Source of the DNA: Bradyrhizobium guangzhouense
GTDB taxonomy: Bacteria; Pseudomonadota; Alphaproteobacteria; Rhizobiales; Xanthobacteraceae
Length of the DNA: 64,000 nucleotides
NCBI RefSeq assembly: GCF_004114955.1
Contig: NZ_CP030053.1
Location: 4,526,001-4,590,000, forward strand
Direction: 5' to 3'
Shown: positions 16,672-25,741 of the stretch, piece after piece
Position numbering within the stretch: position 1 is the first letter of the stretch
Layout: each line of letters begins with the position of its first letter
Notes under the pieces: model-generated
The model's database searches: none
What the model was told of the DNA's origin: nothing
What the model saw: the letters and a program-made list of their open reading frames with translations, nothing else
Translations under genes and position numbers: made by a program

Positions 16672-17153
16672 ACCTTCAGCTCCATCCGCATCCGCGCCGT
16701 CGCTTCCACCGCGTCGATGATCGCCTGGTAGCCGGTGCAGCGGCAGTAGTTGCCCGAGAGATGCTCACGGATTTCGTCGCGTGCGGGCATCCGCTTCTCG
16801 CGCAACAGATCCTGCGCCGCCATCAGCATGCCCGGCGTGCAGAAGCCGCACTGCAGTGCATTGCGGTCGCGAAATGCCGCCTGCAGGTCGGCGATCTCGC
16901 CGGAATCGGACAAGCCCTCGATCGTTTCGACCGCGGTGTCGTTCGCTTGCACGGCCAGCATCAGACAGGAACGCACGATCTCGCCGCCGACGCGGACCGT
17001 GCAGGCGCCGCACACACCATGCTCGCACCCGAGATGCGTGCCCGTCAGCTCGAGATGCTCGCGCAGGAAATCCGCAAGGTTGAGCCGCGGCAGGACATGC
17101 GCTTCGACGCGTTCCCCATTCACCGAGAGCGAGATCGCCACTGGAGCCGTCAC
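16668..17153 (-). CDS. [2Fe-2S] small subunit of the molybdenum hydroxylase
   Basis: This 161-residue iron-sulfur subunit transfers electrons from the Mo centre to FAD. Cysteines 43, 48, 51 and 63 form the plant-ferredoxin-type cluster (LGCEHGVCGACTV...C). Cysteines 102, 105, 137 and 139 form the second cluster (CGFCTPGM...NYCRCTGY). The GTG at 17153 overlaps the coxM stop (GTGA), and the homology begins there (VAISLSVNGE), so the longer open frame is rejected. It sits between the medium and large subunit genes. Confidence 0.94.
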   Translation of the reverse strand: MTAPVAISLSVNGERVEAHVLPRLNLADFLREHLELTGTHLGCEHGVCGACTVRVGGEIVRSCLMLAVQANDTAVETIEGLSDSGEIADLQAAFRDRNALQCGFCTPGMLMAAQDLLREKRMPARDEIREHLSGNYCRCTGYQAIIDAVEATARMRMELKV

Positions 17154-18031
17154 GCAACGCCTCCGAGTTGGAGATCGGGACGTTTCAGCAGCGACGCCAC
17201 ACACCGCCTCAGCAATATTCGTGCGAGATGCCGGCGCATGGCCGGCGTCGCCTGCTGATCCTCATGCGGATCAAGCTCGTCTGAAAGCGCATCGGAGGCC
17301 TCAGCCAGGAGCGCCGGCGTGACGGCAACATCAGTCAGTTTGTCAGCGGCCTCCGCCAGAACCGGCCTGTCGCCGACCGCGAAATAGCCGAGCCGGAGGG
17401 CGGCGAACCGGTCGCCCTCCAGCAAGGCCTGCGCCGCAAGGCCTGTGATCGCATAGTCGCCGTGCCGCCGCGCAAACTCCTGGAAGAAATGCGCCGAGCC
17501 ACTGTCGGCCACCGGTAGTTCTACGGCGACCAGCAGATCCTGCGGGGCAAGCTGCGTCTCGTAAATCCCTCTGAAAAACTCCTCCGCGGCAATCCGCCGC
17601 TCGCCGCCGGGACCGCGCACCACGATGGAGGCGCCCAGCGTCAGCATGCACGCGGGCAGCTCGGATGCCGGATCGGCTTGCGCAAGGCTGCCGCCAACGG
17701 TGCCCCGGTTGCGAATTGCGGGGTGCGCGATGTGCGCCACTGCGGCGGCGAGAAGCGGGACGAATTTCGCAATGTCGGATGATTTCAGGAGGTCGGCATG
17801 GCGGGTCAGCGCGCCGATGACGAGCGTCTTGCCCTCGACCGCGATCCCGCGCAATTCGGCGAGCCCGCCGATATCGACGATCACGTCCGGAGCGACCAGC
17901 CGCAGATTCATCGCGGGAATCAGGCTTTGCCCGCCCGAAAGCACCCTCGCCTTCTCACCGTGGACGGCAAGCAGCTCCAGCGCATGAGCAACGCTCGTCG
18001 CGCGTGCGTATGCGAAAGCCGAGGCTTTCAT
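17150..18031 (-). CDS. FAD-binding medium subunit of the molybdenum hydroxylase
   Basis: This 293-residue FAD-binding subunit is CoxM-like. The two FAD motifs are visible: LSGGQSLIPAMNLRL near residue 36 and TVGGSLAQADPASELP near residue 112. It is the first gene of the eight-gene minus-strand operon running through the hydroxylase and the Liv transporter. It is divergent from the LLM monooxygenase gene across a 173-base intergenic stretch that should hold promoters for both. Confidence 0.93.
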   Translation of the reverse strand: MKASAFAYARATSVAHALELLAVHGEKARVLSGGQSLIPAMNLRLVAPDVIVDIGGLAELRGIAVEGKTLVIGALTRHADLLKSSDIAKFVPLLAAAVAHIAHPAIRNRGTVGGSLAQADPASELPACMLTLGASIVVRGPGGERRIAAEEFFRGIYETQLAPQDLLVAVELPVADSGSAHFFQEFARRHGDYAITGLAAQALLEGDRFAALRLGYFAVGDRPVLAEAADKLTDVAVTPALLAEASDALSDELDPHEDQQATPAMRRHLARILLRRCVASLLKRPDLQLGGVA

Positions 18032-18204
18032 TCAGGCAAGTCCCTCCCCGGCCCTGCTCTTCTGCTTTTCACGAATTAGAGGGTCGGACTTTACAAAGGT
18101 CAAGCTACTTGATTTTACAGTCCTATCGACTTTCGGACTTGCCCTGCTCGAGCTGCCGACGCACGCTCACGCCAAACAAGAATGGTTCGGGGAGCCGCAG
18201 AAAC

Positions 18205-19311
18205 ATGAACCTCGGGTTCTTCACGATGCCGATCCATCCCCTGGACAAGGATTGGCGGCAATCCTTGCGGGAGGACCGGGAAGCCTTCCTGCTAGCCGAT
18301 GAGCTCGGATTTTCGGAGGCCTATGTCGGCGAGCACGTCACCGATCGCGCCGAAAACATCACGTCCTGCATCGCTTTCATCGCCTGGCTTGCCGCCGCCA
18401 CCAAGCAGATCAAGCTCGGCACCGGCACGATCAACATGCCGAACAGCCATCCAGCCGCAATCGCCGCCTCCGTCGCAATGCTCGACCACATGCTTGACGG
18501 CCGGCTGATCTTCGGCATCAGCCCGGGCGGCCTGCTGTCGGACGCCGAGCTGTTCGGCAATCTCGAGGCCGATCGCAATGCGATGTTTCTAGAGGCGATC
18601 AACCAGGTGCTGGCTATCTGGGGCAGCGAGCCACCCTATAATCTCGCAGGGAAATACTGGAACATCTCGGTCGAAAAAACCCTGATCGAGGACATCGGCC
18701 AGGGCTTTATCGCAAAGCCTCTGCAGCGTCCGCATCCGCCGATCGTGGTCACTGCCGTCGCGCCCTTCTCCAAAGGCGTCACCGAGGCGGCCGCACGCGG
18801 CTGGGAACCGATTTCCGCCAACTTCCTGATGCCGGCCTGGGTGAAGAGCCACTGGCCCAAATATGTCGAGGGTTGCGAGCGCGTCGGCCGTCCCGCCGAT
18901 CCCGCCAACTGGCGTGTGGCCAAGAGCGTCTTCGTCGCCAAGGATGCCGCGACCGGCAAGGCTTATGCCACCGATCCGGGCGGACCTTACGTTTATTACT
19001 ATCGCTCGCTTTTCACCAAGCTGAAGCGAAATGGGCGCATCGAGCTGTTCAAGACCCGGCGCGACCAGCCCGACGATGAAGTGACGCTGGAGAGCATCTG
19101 CGAAAAACTCATCATCTACGGCACACCAGAGAGTGTCGCCGATCAATTGCTGGCCTTCCAGGAAGAAGCCGGCAGCTTCGGCACGCTCCTCTACGCCGGC
19201 AAGGACTGGCGCGACCGCGAGCTCGGCCGTCGCTCCATGATCCTGATGGCAGAGCAAGTTATGCCGCGCGTGAACGCCGTTTGTGCCCGAAGCCACGACG
19301 CCGCGGGTTGA
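18205..19311 (+). CDS. LLM-class flavin-dependent monooxygenase
   Basis: This bacterial-luciferase-like (TIM-barrel) oxidoreductase has 368 residues. Family landmarks are the N-terminal strand MNLGFFTMPIHP, the YVGEHVTDR segment, KLGTGTINMPNSHP and the DGRLIFGISPGGL flavin loop (98-110). Such enzymes use FMNH2 (rarely F420) to oxygenate or oxidatively cleave substrates including terpenes, amines and N-heterocycles; this one resembles the limonene-monooxygenase-like branch. No flavin reductase gene is nearby. The ATG at 18205 is where homology begins; the frame is open further upstream with no similarity. It is probably co-transcribed with the deacetylase-fold gene four bases downstream. Confidence 0.87.
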   Translation: MNLGFFTMPIHPLDKDWRQSLREDREAFLLADELGFSEAYVGEHVTDRAENITSCIAFIAWLAAATKQIKLGTGTINMPNSHPAAIAASVAMLDHMLDGRLIFGISPGGLLSDAELFGNLEADRNAMFLEAINQVLAIWGSEPPYNLAGKYWNISVEKTLIEDIGQGFIAKPLQRPHPPIVVTAVAPFSKGVTEAAARGWEPISANFLMPAWVKSHWPKYVEGCERVGRPADPANWRVAKSVFVAKDAATGKAYATDPGGPYVYYYRSLFTKLKRNGRIELFKTRRDQPDDEVTLESICEKLIIYGTPESVADQLLAFQEEAGSFGTLLYAGKDWRDRELGRRSMILMAEQVMPRVNAVCARSHDAAG

Positions 19312-19315
19312 CGTG

Positions 19316-20191
19316 ATGGCTATCACCGATCGCATCCCCTATCTGGCGCAGATCGATCGCCCGAAACTCAAGCTGCCCGGCGGCAAGCGGCTCGCCGTCT
19401 GGGTCATCCTCAATGTCGAGGAATGGCGGATCGAAAACGCCATGCCTCGTACTGTGCTGTCACCACCCATGGGGCAGCCGCTCTTGCCCGACGTGCCGAA
19501 CTGGTCTTGGCACGAATACGGCATGCGCGCGGGCTTCTGGCGCCAATTCAAGGCGCTCACCGAGCGCAACATCCCCGTAACGCTCGCCATCAACGGCAAT
19601 GTCTGCAACTCCTACCCCCGCGTCGCCGCCGCCGCGCTGGAAGCAGGCTTCGAGTTCATGGGCCATGGCTTCCTGCAGGGGCCGATGCACAAGCTCGACG
19701 ACCAGGCCGACGCGATCAAGCGTGCGGTCGACACCATCGCCAAGTTCTCCGGCAAGCCGCCGCGCTCATGGGAAAGCCCGGGCCTCACGGAAACCGAGGC
19801 AACGCTCGACCTGCTCCGCCTTAACGGCATCGAATATGTCGCGGACTGGGTGATCGACGATCTGCCGCAGGAAATCGCCACCCCCCACGGCACCATCACC
19901 ACCATCCCCTATTCGGTGGAGACCAACGACATTGTCATCCACGCGCTACAGCATTTGCCTTCCGAGCAGTTTTTGAAGCGCTGCACCGACCAGTTCGATC
20001 GCCTCTATCTCGAAGGCGCCGACAATGCGCGGGTGATGGCGATCTCGATCCATCCTTACATCACCGGCGTCCCACACCGGATCAAATATCTGGAGGCGCT
20101 GCTCGACCATGTCATCTGCCATGATGGCGTAGCCCTGATGACCGCGAGTGAAATCGGCGACTGGTACCGCGGCGAGATGGCGAGGACATAG
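19316..20191 (+). CDS. PuuE-like polysaccharide deacetylase-fold hydrolase
   Basis: This NodB-homology-domain protein has 291 residues and no signal peptide, so it is cytoplasmic and not a cell-wall deacetylase. It resembles the allantoinase PuuE branch: LNVEEW at 32-37 in place of the usual TFDDG, HEYGMRAGFWR at 66-76, a GHG motif in FEFMGHGF, WESPGLTETEATL and a DDLPQE segment. That branch cleaves C-N bonds of cyclic amides. Together with the LLM enzyme this suggests a hydrolysis step on a ring or amide. Substrate unknown. The ATG at 19316 lies just behind the LLM stop. Confidence 0.82.
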   Translation: MAITDRIPYLAQIDRPKLKLPGGKRLAVWVILNVEEWRIENAMPRTVLSPPMGQPLLPDVPNWSWHEYGMRAGFWRQFKALTERNIPVTLAINGNVCNSYPRVAAAALEAGFEFMGHGFLQGPMHKLDDQADAIKRAVDTIAKFSGKPPRSWESPGLTETEATLDLLRLNGIEYVADWVIDDLPQEIATPHGTITTIPYSVETNDIVIHALQHLPSEQFLKRCTDQFDRLYLEGADNARVMAISIHPYITGVPHRIKYLEALLDHVICHDGVALMTASEIGDWYRGEMART

Positions 20192-20243
20192 CGCCAGTCG
20201 AGTTGGCAAGGGCCTGTGCGTGTTCCGGAAATGCATTACTGTG

Positions 20244-20627
20244 TCAGATGGGCCTCTCACCGTCGGTAACGGGCGAGGTAACCACCAGAAATACCAAGTC
20301 CGTGAGGCCCGAATTCGAGATCGCATGCTCGACACCGGGCGGCAGGAAGATCACGTCGTGCTTGCGCACGACATGATTCTTGCCAGCGATCTCCATCAGG
20401 CCTTCGCCGTCGAGCACGTGATAGACTTGCTCCTGCACCTTGTGATGATGCCGCGCGACATAGGCCATCGGCTGGTACATCGAGATACGGTAGTCGATGT
20501 GCCGCGAGCCTGCGGTCTCCGGCATCACCAGCGGCTTCGACAGCGCCCTGCCAAAATGGTTGGGGAACTCGCGCCAGGGCACCTCGGCGATATTGCGAAT
20601 GAAGGCGCCGTTGCTGTCCTCGGCCAT
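20244..20627 (-). CDS. Single-domain cupin protein
   Basis: This small cupin has 127 residues. The first cupin motif supplies His60-His61-His62 and Glu66 (RHHHKVQEQVYHVLDGEG). The second supplies His101 (FLPPGVEHAISNSG), so a mononuclear metal site is intact. Such proteins can be dioxygenases, isomerases or small-molecule sensors. The ATG at 20627 is preferred because AGGGAG lies seven bases upstream; the ATG at 20633 is too close. It is the last gene of the ThDP enzyme-SDR-cupin operon and ends facing the PuuE-like gene. Confidence 0.82.
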   Translation of the reverse strand: MAEDSNGAFIRNIAEVPWREFPNHFGRALSKPLVMPETAGSRHIDYRISMYQPMAYVARHHHKVQEQVYHVLDGEGLMEIAGKNHVVRKHDVIFLPPGVEHAISNSGLTDLVFLVVTSPVTDGERPI

Positions 20628-20638
20628 GCTCATGCTCC

Positions 20639-21343
20639 CTAATTCACCAACGCGCCGCCATCGATATAGACGATCGCCCCCGTGGCAAACCCATTGTTCA
20701 TGAAGCTCACGATCTGCTGAGCGATATCCTCGGCCATGCCGATGCGGCCGACCGGCAGCGCGGCCGCCGTCTTGGCCAGCATCTCTTTCCGCGCAGCTTC
20801 CGGCATCGCGGCCCGGATCGGCGTGTCGATTACGCCGGGCGATACCGCATTCACACGCACCGGCGCGAGCTCGAGCGCCAAAGCCCGGGCCAGCGATTCC
20901 AGTGCGCCATTGGCCGCACTGATGATCGCAGAGTTCGGTCGCGGACGGACGCTGAGGAAGCCGGTGACCAGCGTCAGGGAACCACCCGGCCGGATCCCGG
21001 CCTCGCGCGCGACGCGCCACGCACCCCAGAATTTTCCTTCCATCGTCGCGCGCACGTCCTCCATCGCGACCGACTTGAACGGTCCCGTACGAAGCTGAGC
21101 GGCCGTCAGCACGACATGATCGACAGGGCCGGTGCGCTTGAACAGCTCGCCCACGCTCTGATCGCTGGTGACGTCGGCCAGGATCGCCGTCACCTTCAAC
21201 CGCTCGGCGACCGGATCGAGTTTTGCGGCGCTGCGCGAAGCAATGACGACATCCGCGCCCTCTGATTTTGCAAGCTCCGCCGTGGCGAGGCCTATCCCCG
21301 AGGAACCGCCGACCACGACGACCTTCTTGCCTGCGAGCGTCAT
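20639..21343 (-). CDS. SDR-family protein lacking the catalytic Tyr-Lys pair
   Basis: This Rossmann-fold short-chain dehydrogenase/reductase-like protein has 234 residues. The nucleotide-binding motif [11 protein letters not shown] is intact, and [11 protein letters not shown] is typical of SDRs. The catalytic YxxxK is replaced: where YSASKAAL would be expected the sequence reads [15 protein letters not shown], with Ile and Asn at the Tyr and Lys positions. It may still act on an unusual substrate or be non-catalytic. The ATG at 21343 has GGGAG six bases upstream. It lies 11 bases before the cupin gene. Confidence 0.85.
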   Translation of the reverse strand: MTLAGKKVVVVGGSSGIGLATAELAKSEGADVVIASRSAAKLDPVAERLKVTAILADVTSDQSVGELFKRTGPVDHVVLTAAQLRTGPFKSVAMEDVRATMEGKFWGAWRVAREAGIRPGGSLTLVTGFLSVRPRPNSAIISAANGALESLARALALELAPVRVNAVSPGVIDTPIRAAMPEAARKEMLAKTAAALPVGRIGMAEDIAQQIVSFMNNGFATGAIVYIDGGALVN

Positions 21344-21389
21344 TCCCATCTCCCGATCTATAGTTGTTTGACGGTTGCGGGCCGCGCGA

Positions 21390-23189
21390 TCAGCCCGGCT
21401 GAAAGCGCGTGCCGATGCCGGCCTTGCTCTGGCCGAGGCCCGGCAATTCCCAGACGCCGGCCCCGGCCGGATTGACGTCGGCGGCGATGTCCACGTCGAT
21501 CAGATACGGCCTGTTGGCCGCGATACCCTTGCGGATAGCGTCGCCGATGTCGGCAGCGCGATCGACCCGCACGCCTTCGACGCCGCAGGAGCGCGCCATC
21601 GCCGCGAAGTCCGGGTTGTAACGCTCGCCGGTCTGCGGATGCTTGAAGTCGGTCGCAAGCTCGCGCCCGCCGAGATAACCACGCTGAAGCCCGCGGATGG
21701 AGGCGTAGGCGTAGTTATTCCAGACCACCCAAACCACGGGCAGATTGTACTCAACCGCAGTGCCCAGCACGTTGGCATGCATGAAGAAAGCACCGTCGCC
21801 GCAGACGGACACGCAGGGGCGATCGGGTGCTGCAAACTTCGCGCCCATCACACCGGCGACACCGAAGCCCATCGGGCCAAAGCCCATCGAGCCGATCAGC
21901 GAATCCGGCCGCTTCGGCTTGCAGAATCCAAGCAGCCAATTGTGGTGCACACCGATGTCGGAGACGAGGATCGCATCGTCCGGCAAGGCCTTGTCGATCT
22001 CGACAGCCGCGCGCTGCGGATTGATCGGCGTGGTGTCGTCGGAGAAGCCTGGCGCGACGAACTTGTCCCATTCCTTGCGATAGCCGTCGATCTGCGCCAG
22101 CCATTTTTTGCGGGCGTCGGCCTTCCTGGAGACATTGTCGCGGCGATCGAGTTCGGCATGCACCTGCCGCAGGAAGGTGCGGACATCGGCCATCAGGCCG
22201 AGCGCAACGGGATAGTTGCGACCGATCTCTTCGGGATCGATGTCGACGTGGATCAACCGCGTCGGCGGGATCGTGAAGGAGTAGCCAGGGATCCACGAGC
22301 TCGAGGTGCGATCGTCGAAGCGGACGCCGAGTGCAAGCAGGACGTCGGCCTGACGCGCGGCGTGGTTGGCCTGGTAATGTCCGGCACGGGCGACGAGGCC
22401 GAGCGCGAGCGGATGATTGACGTCGAGAGCGCCGAGGCCGCTTGCCGAAGCCGCGACCGGAATCTGAAGCCGCTCAGCGAGCTTGCGCAGCTCCTCCGCC
22501 GCGCCGCCATAGCGCACGCCCTGCCCCACCAGCATGACCGGCCTCTCAGCCGCAAGCAGCATATCGACCGCCTGCTCGACGCCTTCCGGATCGGCGCCGC
22601 AGCGGCTGGAGATGTTGGCGCTCCACTCGATCGCTTTTGGGGCTTCTTCCGCTGCCGACTCCATGAAGACGTCGAACGGCACGTCGACCACGACGGGCCC
22701 CGGCCGCCCTGTTACCATGGTCTTCCAGGCCTGCCGCACCGCAAGCGGCACCATTTCGCCGCGGGTCGGCTGAAACACCTTCTTGCAGATCGTCCTCACC
22801 GTGGAGGGGAAGTCCGCCTGATAGTGCCGGTACATCTCCTGGAACGCACCGCGGTTGAACTGGCTGGTCGGCACGTTGCCGGTGATCGCCATGAACGGCA
22901 CGGAATCGAGGAAAGCGTTCGCCAGCGAGATCGGCAAATTCGCCGAGCCAGGGCCACATGAGGTGAACGTCGCGGTCGGCCGGCCCGAGACCCGGTAATA
23001 GACGTCAGCCATGAAGCCGGCGACGCTCTCGTGGTGCACCGAGATCGTCTTGATGTCGGAAGAGCGCTCGTACAGCGCGTCGATAAACTGGATGTTGCCG
23101 TGGCCGCAGAGCCCGAACACCTGCGGCACCTTTTCCTGGATCAGGTAGTCGACAATGACCTGAGCGCCATTGAGCATGTTTCGCGACAT
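21390..23189 (-). CDS. Thiamine-diphosphate enzyme of the acetolactate synthase/benzoylformate decarboxylase superfamily
   Basis: This three-domain ThDP-dependent enzyme has 599 residues. The catalytic Glu54 is in SVHHESVAGFMADVYYRVSG. The central domain (about 190-330) has the Rossmann-like VGQGVRYGGAAEELRKLAE, and the ThDP/Mg motif runs from GDG 464-466 to NN 491-492. It resembles acetolactate-synthase-like enzymes, but the locus has no regulatory subunit (ilvN), and its context is catabolic. A role as a C-C lyase or decarboxylase of a 2-oxo intermediate is more likely than isoleucine/valine synthesis. First gene of the operon with the SDR and cupin; divergent from the IclR gene. Confidence 0.88.
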   Translation of the reverse strand: MSRNMLNGAQVIVDYLIQEKVPQVFGLCGHGNIQFIDALYERSSDIKTISVHHESVAGFMADVYYRVSGRPTATFTSCGPGSANLPISLANAFLDSVPFMAITGNVPTSQFNRGAFQEMYRHYQADFPSTVRTICKKVFQPTRGEMVPLAVRQAWKTMVTGRPGPVVVDVPFDVFMESAAEEAPKAIEWSANISSRCGADPEGVEQAVDMLLAAERPVMLVGQGVRYGGAAEELRKLAERLQIPVAASASGLGALDVNHPLALGLVARAGHYQANHAARQADVLLALGVRFDDRTSSSWIPGYSFTIPPTRLIHVDIDPEEIGRNYPVALGLMADVRTFLRQVHAELDRRDNVSRKADARKKWLAQIDGYRKEWDKFVAPGFSDDTTPINPQRAAVEIDKALPDDAILVSDIGVHHNWLLGFCKPKRPDSLIGSMGFGPMGFGVAGVMGAKFAAPDRPCVSVCGDGAFFMHANVLGTAVEYNLPVVWVVWNNYAYASIRGLQRGYLGGRELATDFKHPQTGERYNPDFAAMARSCGVEGVRVDRAADIGDAIRKGIAANRPYLIDVDIAADVNPAGAGVWELPGLGQSKAGIGTRFQPG

Positions 23190-23416
23190 CAACCGGTCTC
23201 CCTCTCGGCCCGTCGACTTCTTGTGTACCGATGCGGAGAACGCGGCCGGTCATCATGGGGCCGCTGAGAGCCTATTTCTCATAATGCTGTACGTCAATTT
23301 ATATTGTGATAGACTTCCTCTGAGGAAAGGCAGAGCCACGGCGCCGACGGCCCCACCGTTGCATGCTACTGTCGCAAGAACGGAGCAGAGACGATTCATC
23401 AGAGGGAGCCCAGTCC

Positions 23417-24328
23417 TTGAGATCGCGTACCAAGCCAACGACCGGCGAGAAGCCTGCAAGCCCGCGCAAGGCCGCGATTGCCAAACTGGTCCCCGCTCCC
23501 AAGCCCGACCGCGACGACGAAGCCGACGACAAGCAGCGCGGCGGAGGCGTGCAGTCGCTCGGGCGCGCTTTCTCGATCCTTGAAGAGGTGGCACGCCATC
23601 GTGAGGGAATCGGGCTTGCGGAACTCAGCAAGTTGGTTGGCCTACACAATTCGACGACGTTTCACCTCGCAAAGACGCTGGTCTCGCTTGGCTACCTCCG
23701 CCAGGAGAAGGACAACAAGCGCTACCGCATCGGCCGCCCCCTGTTCGCACTCGCGGCAAGCGCGCTCGACGAGATCGAGATGGTCAATGTCGCAACCCCC
23801 GTACTGGAAGAGTTGTCGCGCCAGACCGGCGAAAGCGGCCATTTTGCCGTGCGCATGGGGGATGCGGTGGTTGTCATCGCCCGCACCAGCGGCCCCGGCG
23901 CTTTCCAACTGACCGACCGCGTCGGCGTGGTGCGGCCAGCCCATTGCACCGCGCTCGGCAAGATCATTCTGGCGTCCCTCCGCCCCGAGCAGCTCAAGCG
24001 CTTCATCGATCGCGTGGAACTGAAACCGTCGACACCGAAATCCATCAGCGATGCAGGCGCGCTGATGCGCGAGATCGCGGAAGTGCAGCGGACGGGTGTT
24101 GCCTTCGACGACGGCGAGTTCAATCCGGAAGTGCGTTGCGTCGCCGTGCCCGTGACCGATTTCACCGGGCAGGTGATCGGCGCGCTCGGCATTTCCGGCC
24201 CGATCTGGCGCCTGTCCAACCAGGCGCTTCACGCGGGCGCACAGGTCGTGCAGGCCGCCGCCGACCGCCTGTCGGCCGAATTCGGCGCCAAGGACCGGGC
24301 GCACAAGGCGTTCACGCAGAAAGTCTGA
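23417..24328 (+). CDS. IclR-family transcriptional regulator
   Basis: This regulator has about 303 residues. A charged, probably disordered N-terminal extension of about 40 residues precedes the winged helix-turn-helix (LAELSKLVGLHNSTTFHLAKTL) and the C-terminal IclR effector domain (HCTALGKIILA, FDDGEFNPEVRCVAVPV). The TTG at 23417 is chosen for its AGGGAG nine bases upstream; the frame is open for 18 more codons. It is divergent from the ThDP operon and upstream of the second Liv transporter, so it probably controls both, with a pathway substrate or intermediate as effector. Confidence 0.88.
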   Translation: MRSRTKPTTGEKPASPRKAAIAKLVPAPKPDRDDEADDKQRGGGVQSLGRAFSILEEVARHREGIGLAELSKLVGLHNSTTFHLAKTLVSLGYLRQEKDNKRYRIGRPLFALAASALDEIEMVNVATPVLEELSRQTGESGHFAVRMGDAVVVIARTSGPGAFQLTDRVGVVRPAHCTALGKIILASLRPEQLKRFIDRVELKPSTPKSISDAGALMREIAEVQRTGVAFDDGEFNPEVRCVAVPVTDFTGQVIGALGISGPIWRLSNQALHAGAQVVQAAADRLSAEFGAKDRAHKAFTQKV

Positions 24329-24469
24329 GCACCGGCCCAAAGCGGCCATTTTGCCGGTTGACACGGGCGATGACGCTCGCAATTATCATCCAGCATTAAA
24401 AAAAGCTCTCTCACAATACCGGATACCGGCTTTGAAGGGAGGCGCGCGATGCACCCGGAGGAGGCAGAT

Positions 24470-25714
24470 ATGATCCGCTACCCACGACGGACCTTGTTAC
24501 GCGCCGGCGCAGCTTTCGCTGGCGCAGCCGCCCTCGGTTTTCCCGCGATCGTAAGCGCGCAGGCCGAGAAGATCAGGATTGGACACCTGACGCCGCTTAC
24601 CGGCTTTCTCGGCGTGATCGGCAGCTACGCGCAACTCGGCGCGAAGCTCGCGGCGGACGAGGTCAACGCCTCCGGCGGCATCCTCGGTAAGCAGATCGAC
24701 CTGCTCTCGGAGGATTCGATCAATCCGGCGACCGCCGCGACCAAGGCGCAGCGCATGCTTGAGCAGGACGGCGCCGTGCTACTGCTCGGTGAGATCTCGT
24801 CGGCGTCGGCGCTGACCATCATGCAGGTGGCCGAGCGCAACAAGAAGGTGTTCTTCTCGACCGGCGCGCGTTCGGACGCGCTACGCGGCAAGAGCTGCAA
24901 CAAATACTCGTTTCACTGCGACATCCCGAACACCGTGATGGTGAACGCGGTCGGCACCGCGCTGTCGCAGCAGGGCATGGTGAAGGGCAAGAAGTTCTTC
25001 ACTCTGACAGCCGATTACATTTTCGGTCATGACCTCTTGAAGGCCGCCAAGATTTTCTTCGGCGCGCATGATGCCAATTTGATCGGCGACGAGCTGATCG
25101 CGACCGATGTCACCGACTTCAGCCCGTATCTTCTGAAGGTCCGACAGGCCAAGCCCGACGTGGTCTGCTGCAATCTTGCGGGCAATCAGGTGACCAATCT
25201 CGTCAAGCAGTATGCCGAATTCGGCCTTCCCTATCCGCTCGTCGGCTTCAACCTCAATACCGGCGATGCCTGGGCCGCGGGTGCAGGCAATCTCAGCGGC
25301 ACCTGGCCGACGGTGTGGTATCACACGCTGCAAAGCCCGACCTCGCAGGCCTTCGTCGCGGCCTTCACCAAGACACACGGCAAGCCGCCTGAGAACCACG
25401 CCTGGATCGACTACATCACGCTGAAGCTGCTGGCGGAAGCGATCAACACGACCAAGTCGACCGATAGCGGCGAGCTGATCGCCTATTTCGAGAAACAGGC
25501 GCAGTTCGATATCGGCAAGGCACGCAAGGCGTACTTCCGCACCTGGGATCACCAGCTGGTGCAGGAGGCCTATCCGTTCACGGTCAAGCCGAAAGACCAG
25601 ATGAAGGACCAGTGGGACATGCTGGTGCTGGGCGATGCCGTGCCGGCCGCGAACGATCCATTGGAGACGATCTATCCGACCAGGGAACAGAACCCCTGCG
25701 AAATGAAAGCCTGA
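24470..25714 (+). CDS. Periplasmic substrate-binding protein of the second Liv-type transporter
   Basis: This LivJ-like (Peripla_BP_6) binding protein has 414 residues, with an export signal (RRTLLRAGAAFAGAAALG) cleaved near ASAQA-type residues. The mature start IRIGHLTPLTGFLGVIGSYAQLG is typical, followed by GGILGKQIDLLSEDS. It is clearly different from the first binding protein in this locus, so the two systems probably have different ligands. The ATG at 24470 has AGGAGG five bases before its neighbouring CAGAT; an ATG at 24449 with its own GGAGG is also possible. It is first in a livJ-H-(MGF) operon. Confidence 0.88.
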   Translation: MIRYPRRTLLRAGAAFAGAAALGFPAIVSAQAEKIRIGHLTPLTGFLGVIGSYAQLGAKLAADEVNASGGILGKQIDLLSEDSINPATAATKAQRMLEQDGAVLLLGEISSASALTIMQVAERNKKVFFSTGARSDALRGKSCNKYSFHCDIPNTVMVNAVGTALSQQGMVKGKKFFTLTADYIFGHDLLKAAKIFFGAHDANLIGDELIATDVTDFSPYLLKVRQAKPDVVCCNLAGNQVTNLVKQYAEFGLPYPLVGFNLNTGDAWAAGAGNLSGTWPTVWYHTLQSPTSQAFVAAFTKTHGKPPENHAWIDYITLKLLAEAINTTKSTDSGELIAYFEKQAQFDIGKARKAYFRTWDHQLVQEAYPFTVKPKDQMKDQWDMLVLGDAVPAANDPLETIYPTREQNPCEMKA

Positions 25715-25741
25715 CGCGCCGGCGCGCGGCAAGGACGCAAC

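Noticed and set aside
14278..18031. True aerobic CO dehydrogenase (coxMSL)
   Set aside because: The large subunit lacks the AYRCSFR active-site loop of form I enzymes, so a CO-oxidising role is not supported; called a form II hydroxylase instead.
21375..22961. Plus-strand open frame of about 530 codons over the ThDP enzyme gene
   Set aside because: Antisense shadow of a gene with intact catalytic Glu and ThDP motifs; no homology in its own translation.
21390..23189. Biosynthetic acetolactate synthase (ilvB)
   Set aside because: No ilvN regulatory subunit or ilvC is nearby and the context is catabolic; only the superfamily is assigned.
23281..23340. Possible specific IclR operator in the AT-rich region before the regulator gene
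   Set aside because: The stretch is AT-rich but I could not find a convincing palindrome, so no site is called.
24332..24362. ACCGGC...GCCGGT inverted repeat after the IclR gene as a terminator
   Set aside because: Only six bases pair around a 16-base loop and no T-run follows; too weak to call.
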